Assembly: GCA_013151415.1 (NCBI GenBank) | Contig: JAADII010000063.1 | Location: 1 to 46,523, forward strand | Reading direction: 5' to 3' | Length of the DNA: 46,523 nt | Origin: Chloroflexota bacterium | GTDB taxonomy: Bacteria; Chloroflexota; Anaerolineae; J102 | Part shown: in pieces, positions 42,176 to 46,523 of the stretch | Layout of the letters: each line of letters begins with the position of its first letter | Position numbering within the stretch: position 1 is the first letter of the stretch | The notes under the pieces: generated by a model | Told to the model about the DNA's origin: nothing | Seen by the model: the letters and a program-made list of their open reading frames with translations, nothing else | The model's database searches: none | Position numbers and translations under genes: made by a program

Positions 42176-42346
42176 TCATCTCTTCAGCCGGCCCGCAGCC
42201 CAAGTGAGCCAGTCCGGTGAGGGGAGGCCGTAGGGGCGGAATTTTTCCAAACGGCTGTCATCTTCGCTATAGAAGTAAGCCCGATATAGCCCTAACTTGC
42301 TCGCGGCCGGCGTGTCGATAAGGTTGACCGAGTCTTCCACGCTCAT
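42176..42346 (-). CDS. 56-residue fragment gene, duplicate of part of the FtsK-kinase protein
   Basis: This short frame (ATG 42346, stop TGA 42176-42178) overlaps the stop of the giant gene by ATGA. It aligns without gaps to residues 927-982 of that protein, with 27 of 56 identical by my count (shared YRAY, LEKFRPY, PDWL/KPWL). It is either the remnant of a duplicated paralogue or a small coupled protein made of one sub-domain. It is too short for most gene finders. Confidence 0.7.
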   Translation of the reverse strand: MSVEDSVNLIDTPAASKLGLYRAYFYSEDDSRLEKFRPYGLPSPDWLTWAAGRLKR

Positions 42347-45300
42347 TTGCTAATATGACTCAATTCCGCCTTCCGTTCTAACGCCTCAGGATCTTCGGGG
42401 ATAAGTCTGAGCCACTGTTCTATAGCTAACTTGGCTACTTGCCAATCCCTTTCAGTGTATGCCTTTTCGGCCTTAGACCGCCATATTGCGGCCAGCTCGC
42501 GTCGTGCGCTCTGCTCCATACCAACAAGAACTTGTTTCTCTAATCCAACCACATCTCGATAACCGGGATCGATTGACTTGATCTCATCGATCAAGGTCAA
42601 GGCCTGCTTCCAATGCCCCGCACGCATCGCTTGGTGTAGAAGAGCATAGGGTGCTGCTAACCGGTCCTCTGGCAAAGAAGATACTGCCTTGGCCATTTCC
42701 CCAGGACTTCTAAAACGTAGTGCAGCGTTAATGGATAATGCCGTATTCAAAACGCCGGTCAAACGCGGCGGCACGCCTTTTGGCCAAACATTAGGAAATT
42801 CGCGGGGTTGGAAATGCGCCTGCATCACATCTGGTGTGGTTTTACCGGAAAAATACTTTTCTCCGATAACCATTTCATATAGAATGCATCCCAAGGCATA
42901 GGTGTCGGTTTGTGGCGCACTTTCCTTTCCCATCCATATTTCGGGTGCTATGTATGCAGCTGCACTCGTTATGTCACGCCTTATCGTCACGCCCAATGCG
43001 TGAGCGTCAATCATGGCGTCGAAACCAAAGTCGGTTACCAGAGCTACGCCATGAGAATCTAGAAGAATATTGCTGGGCTTCAGACCTTGATGATGCACCC
43101 CTCGTTGATGAGCATAGTCCAATGCAGAAGCAATCTCTTCCAGCAAGTTCACTACTGCATTCCAGGTGAGCGGTCCATCATGCTTCAGTCGGTCGGCTAA
43201 TGAACTCCCTTCAATAAAACGAGAAACCACATAAAGATGATCATCATGTTGACCGGCATGATAAACCGCAACAATGTGAGGATGCTCCAAACGCGAAACG
43301 GTCTGAACCCAGGCATAAAAGCGTTGGACCCATTTGGCATCACGCGTAAAGTAAGGGGCCAAGACTTTGAGGGCCACCACTCGATGAAGCGTTGGATCCT
43401 CAGCTCGATACACAGTAGCAACACGATTGCTTGCAACAGTGTCAAGAATAAGGTATTTGCCAATGGTGTTTGAAGACAGCTTTAATGTCATAGGGGAAAA
43501 ATCATCATCATATCTGACATCCTCTTGAACCGAGCTTTTCAGCATAGAAGGCATTTCAACCGAATCTTTGTCTCGAAGCTGCTTCCACGCCCGGTCGAGC
43601 CATGGCTTGGGAGGAGGTGCATAAGGACGAAATTTCTCCAAATAACCTTCCGCCTCGTTGTAGTAATAAGCGCGATATGCACCGAGCCTGTTCGCCACAG
43701 GCTCGCCAATAAACTTGATAGAATCTTCCTCCCTCATTTGCATTGCCACTTTCATCTCAAACTCTTCAAGGACGCGCGGCTCAAGCGTTCGAACAAGATT
43801 TGCGTATGTATCACACCAAGCCAGCGTGTGCACACCCACTTCGGGCCCTTCCTGAAGGATTCTAGCAAATTGTTTAGCCGGGTCGGAAGATTGTTCTTTA
43901 TCCACATCGCCCATAAACACGAAGTCTTCCGCCCTGCGCAGATCACGCGCCCGTTGGAGTCCAAAAATAATCAGGTGCATAGAAGGCTCTTTTAGAAGCT
44001 CGATCTCATCCAAACCCAAACGGCGGTCCACTTCTGCGGCGACGCGGGCAATAAGATCGGACAATTGGCGACGTCGTCCATATTGCACCGGATGAGGGAG
44101 TTCGTCGACTAAACGCGATAGCAGCTTGGCATAGGATGCATTCACGGACGCGAAGTCGAGGATGATGAATTGGACCTGGGGCAATTGGGCCGCAAAGCTA
44201 AGGATGGCGATCAGCATCATGCCCATGGCCGCTTCATCGTTTCGCCCCAAAATGATTAAATTGCTTCCGGTTTGGCGTCGAAAGTTAGCCGCAGTGGGTG
44301 ATTTGATGGCGATTGGCTCACCCAACCAGGCGGGTACAGAATCATGGGACGGAGACCAACCAGGAGCCGATAGCAGCTGGGAGAGGGCCATGTTATTCGC
44401 CACCAAAGCCGGAGCATTGCCCTCGAACACAATTTGGGAACGTGTTGAATGGTATCCCTGTTGTTTGCCTAGAAACTGGATTCGCTTCAAATAACGTTCT
44501 CGTTCGTCATCGGGCAACCAGGCAACTTGAAAAAAGTGATTGCCTTCCACCAAACCATTGGTGTCATTGTAGATGGCTTCACCGGGTCGCGTTAGGCGTC
44601 GCGCCGCGGGGTTATCGTCGGCCAAGATAAGGCGGGAATCCGCGTCGGTGCACTGAAGCGCGATGCGCACGGCCATCTGATCGATGGTGCTGCGGGCCAA
44701 GGTGTAGCCGCCGGCCAATGTCTGAGAGCCCAAGAGAACATGTACGCCAAAGGCCCGCCCTTGACGCACCAAACGGTCCAGAATCTGAGCGGCTTGACTC
44801 GCCACCCTGTCGTCCTCGGAAAAGAATTCCTGAAACTCATCCACAATGAGCAAAATCCGAGGCATACGCGCACCCGTTCTTTCGCGATAATCCGCAATAT
44901 GATCTACACCCGCTTCTCGGAAGAATTCGCCTCGACGTTTGAGTTCGGCGTCCAAGCCTCCTAAAACACTGAGGCCGAACTCTCGTTCGCTTTCGATAGC
45001 CACCACGCGAGCATGAGGAAGCGCATAAGTTGCATAACTCTTGAACTCTACACCTTTTTTGAAATCGACAAGGTAAAGTTGCACTTCATCAGGGCTGTAA
45101 ATGAGGGCTAAATTCGTGATGAGCACGTGAAGAAGCGTCGACTTGCCCGAACCGGTTCGTCCTACAACAAGCGCGTGTTGAGAAGTGTCTTGACCCAAAC
45201 ATAATTCCTGAAATTTTCCTGCTCCGGTGGGCCCCAAAGGCGTCTGAATGCCAAACCTACTGTCACTGGTCCACCATGCGTCAAAAGGAGGAGCGATCCT

Positions 45301-46515
45301 ATCGAAAGGAACTTCCACTTTGCCGGCTTCTAGAGCCGATCGACCTATGGAATTGAGGAGATGCTCGAAAAGCTGTTTGTCAGGCGGCGCGTCCAGCTCC
45401 AGCGTACAATTGACAACATTATCATCTTCCCAAATGAAATGATCATCCGCTCCCGAGATCACCGTACAATTCCGCTCCAGCATATTCAAATTCAGTCCGT
45501 GTAAACGGGCTGATTGCTCTCGCACCTCGATCTTTTCCATATCGGCGAGGATAATTGCAAACACGCCGCAACGAGGCCCATTTTCAATGACGCCTTGCAA
45601 CCGCCGCAAAGCATCTTCGGTAAAATTGGTGGGAAAGTCAAAAATCACAATGAAACGGTAAGCCTCAGGAACATCTGCTTGGGCATTGTAGTCCTCAATG
45701 GCCGGAAATCTGTTTTGTAAGTATTTCTGTATTACGTTCTCCATATGCTCGGTGAGTTCAGCCAAGCGTTGCTCGATCCGAGCAGGTTCGCTCCAGGCCT
45801 GATGCGTGATCATTTGCTTATCAAAACGCTCCAACGACATAAAGGGCGCCACATTTTGGCCCAAGCCTACCGGATCGATGAAAGTGAACCGAACCTGACC
45901 TGGGGGAAGATGGGTCAATAACTGCAGCAACCAAGATTGCACTCCCTGGACTGCCCGTTTTCTAGTCTCGGCGCGCGCTTTCAGTAAAATCGAACGCGGA
46001 CCGGGAAAATGCAAGAGTGCGGGCATCTCTAGGGCCGTATCTCCTAGATGAAGCGCGCCAATACGTTGGAGAGGAGCCATTTTGGATACAGGCGTCCAAT
46101 GTCGCCAAAACGAATTCTGCCACGAAGGGACTTCGGTTTCGACCTCCTGAACAAATATATTCAGTTGTTGCTTTAATTCATTAAGATCACGCGCATACTG
46201 TGCCTGAATCTCATCCCATCTTTGCTGAAATCGTGTTTGCACATCTTGCTCCATTTCCTCATGATAACGCTGCACAAAATCTTTTACCACCTCAAATTTC
46301 GACAAAACATCGCTAAGTTCATCCACCATTACTGGTAAATTTTTTCGCATAAATAAAATTTTGTCCAATATCCGACCAACAAATATTGAGACAATAATTG
46401 CGTTTACGCCATAAAATACGACTAAGCCCCTATCATAGCGATCTGCGAGCTGATAGTTAATAGCCACCAGTGCCAACACAAAAATGGACAAAAGTATTGT
46501 TGCAGCATAATCCAC
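42343..46515 (-). CDS. FtsK/EssC-like ATPase fused to a pseudokinase (possibly incomplete N-terminus)
   Basis: This protein of at least 1390 residues has two N-terminal membrane helices (5-22, 31-48) and a coiled coil (60-130). An FtsK/SpoIIIE-like ATPase domain follows, with Walker A GRTGSGKST (452-460) and Walker B LLIVDE (555-560). A second ATPase-like module (about 745-920) has a broken Walker A. A Ser/Thr kinase-like domain (about 1018-1280) and a helical TPR-like end complete it. The kinase keeps VALK (K1050), DFG (1162-1164) and APE, but HRD is HQG (1142-1144), so the catalytic Asp is missing, and the glycine loop is degenerate. The layout recalls EssC-type motors of type VII secretion. 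The start is GTG nine bases from the window edge, so the gene may begin further out. Confidence 0.85.
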   Translation of the reverse strand: MDYAATILLSIFVLALVAINYQLADRYDRGLVVFYGVNAIIVSIFVGRILDKILFMRKNLPVMVDELSDVLSKFEVVKDFVQRYHEEMEQDVQTRFQQRWDEIQAQYARDLNELKQQLNIFVQEVETEVPSWQNSFWRHWTPVSKMAPLQRIGALHLGDTALEMPALLHFPGPRSILLKARAETRKRAVQGVQSWLLQLLTHLPPGQVRFTFIDPVGLGQNVAPFMSLERFDKQMITHQAWSEPARIEQRLAELTEHMENVIQKYLQNRFPAIEDYNAQADVPEAYRFIVIFDFPTNFTEDALRRLQGVIENGPRCGVFAIILADMEKIEVREQSARLHGLNLNMLERNCTVISGADDHFIWEDDNVVNCTLELDAPPDKQLFEHLLNSIGRSALEAGKVEVPFDRIAPPFDAWWTSDSRFGIQTPLGPTGAGKFQELCLGQDTSQHALVVGRTGSGKSTLLHVLITNLALIYSPDEVQLYLVDFKKGVEFKSYATYALPHARVVAIESEREFGLSVLGGLDAELKRRGEFFREAGVDHIADYRERTGARMPRILLIVDEFQEFFSEDDRVASQAAQILDRLVRQGRAFGVHVLLGSQTLAGGYTLARSTIDQMAVRIALQCTDADSRLILADDNPAARRLTRPGEAIYNDTNGLVEGNHFFQVAWLPDDERERYLKRIQFLGKQQGYHSTRSQIVFEGNAPALVANNMALSQLLSAPGWSPSHDSVPAWLGEPIAIKSPTAANFRRQTGSNLIILGRNDEAAMGMMLIAILSFAAQLPQVQFIILDFASVNASYAKLLSRLVDELPHPVQYGRRRQLSDLIARVAAEVDRRLGLDEIELLKEPSMHLIIFGLQRARDLRRAEDFVFMGDVDKEQSSDPAKQFARILQEGPEVGVHTLAWCDTYANLVRTLEPRVLEEFEMKVAMQMREEDSIKFIGEPVANRLGAYRAYYYNEAEGYLEKFRPYAPPPKPWLDRAWKQLRDKDSVEMPSMLKSSVQEDVRYDDDFSPMTLKLSSNTIGKYLILDTVASNRVATVYRAEDPTLHRVVALKVLAPYFTRDAKWVQRFYAWVQTVSRLEHPHIVAVYHAGQHDDHLYVVSRFIEGSSLADRLKHDGPLTWNAVVNLLEEIASALDYAHQRGVHHQGLKPSNILLDSHGVALVTDFGFDAMIDAHALGVTIRRDITSAAAYIAPEIWMGKESAPQTDTYALGCILYEMVIGEKYFSGKTTPDVMQAHFQPREFPNVWPKGVPPRLTGVLNTALSINAALRFRSPGEMAKAVSSLPEDRLAAPYALLHQAMRAGHWKQALTLIDEIKSIDPGYRDVVGLEKQVLVGMEQSARRELAAIWRSKAEKAYTERDWQVAKLAIEQWLRLIPEDPEALERKAELSHISK

Positions 46516-46523
46516 CTTTGTTT

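Overview
The window looks like a piece of a GC-rich bacterial chromosome, most likely a Chloroflexota (Anaerolineae-like) organism. This is inferred from lipoprotein-rich secreted redox genes, a topoisomerase I with an added N-terminal zinc ribbon, a PocR-type regulator next to sulfide:quinone oxidoreductase, and abundant short tandem arrays between genes. No rRNA, tRNA, CRISPR array or complete insertion sequence was seen.

Layout. 0.1-7.1 kb: a Ybh-like ABC-2 efflux system (permease, two separate ATPases, two HlyD-type adaptors) with a BrnT/BrnA toxin-antitoxin pair between the adaptors. 7.1-16.6 kb: a VapBC pair, tatA, aroD with a decayed extra domain, an FAH-family hydrolase, a DUF3054 protein, a flippase coupled to a phosphodiesterase-like AlkP protein, xseB, a PPK2 kinase and small proteins. 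16.6-17.6 kb: a site-2-protease homologue. 17.8-21.8 kb: a sulfur cluster (PocR regulator, SQR, DUF1641, DsrC/TusE-like, DsrE2) behind a candidate FNR/CRP-type promoter, closed by a strong bidirectional terminator. 21.8-24.3 kb, minus strand: a SurA-TlpA fusion lipoprotein followed by a tandem DsbA lipoprotein. 24.4-25.6 kb: a T-box leader, invaded by tandem repeats, in front of an AlaX editing protein. 25.6-34 kb: a DUF6516 pair, an unusual IleRS, a NYN/LOTUS-type protein, a DUF123 protein, a frameshifted DUF4258/YgiT pair, an OsmC protein and a VapBC pair. 34-41.2 kb: dGTPase, a membrane protein coupled to a Xer recombinase, topA and dprA. 41.3-46.5 kb: another VapBC-like pair, a 56-residue fragment gene, and a giant FtsK/EssC-like ATPase fused to a pseudokinase that probably continues out of the window.

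The main discovery is two candidate selenoprotein genes that ordinary gene calling would split. In the first thioredoxin domain of the tandem DsbA (UGA at 22870-22872) and in the OsmC peroxiredoxin (UGA at 32950-32952), an in-frame UGA sits exactly where the catalytic cysteine belongs. The family sequence continues without a frameshift on both sides. Each UGA is followed by a 7-9 bp hairpin with a G in the first two loop positions, at the distance expected of a bacterial SECIS. Many other genes here end in ordinary UGA stops, so a global code change is not the explanation. The two independent cases support each other. The Sec machinery (selA, selB, selC, selD) is not in the window and must be sought elsewhere in the genome.

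A second theme is four families of short repeats: heptamer YCCARTA, octamer GACGATRR, hexamer CCTCAA, and a dispersed element of about 50 bp. They lie tight against genes, supply start or stop codons, and one array lies inside a T-box riboswitch.
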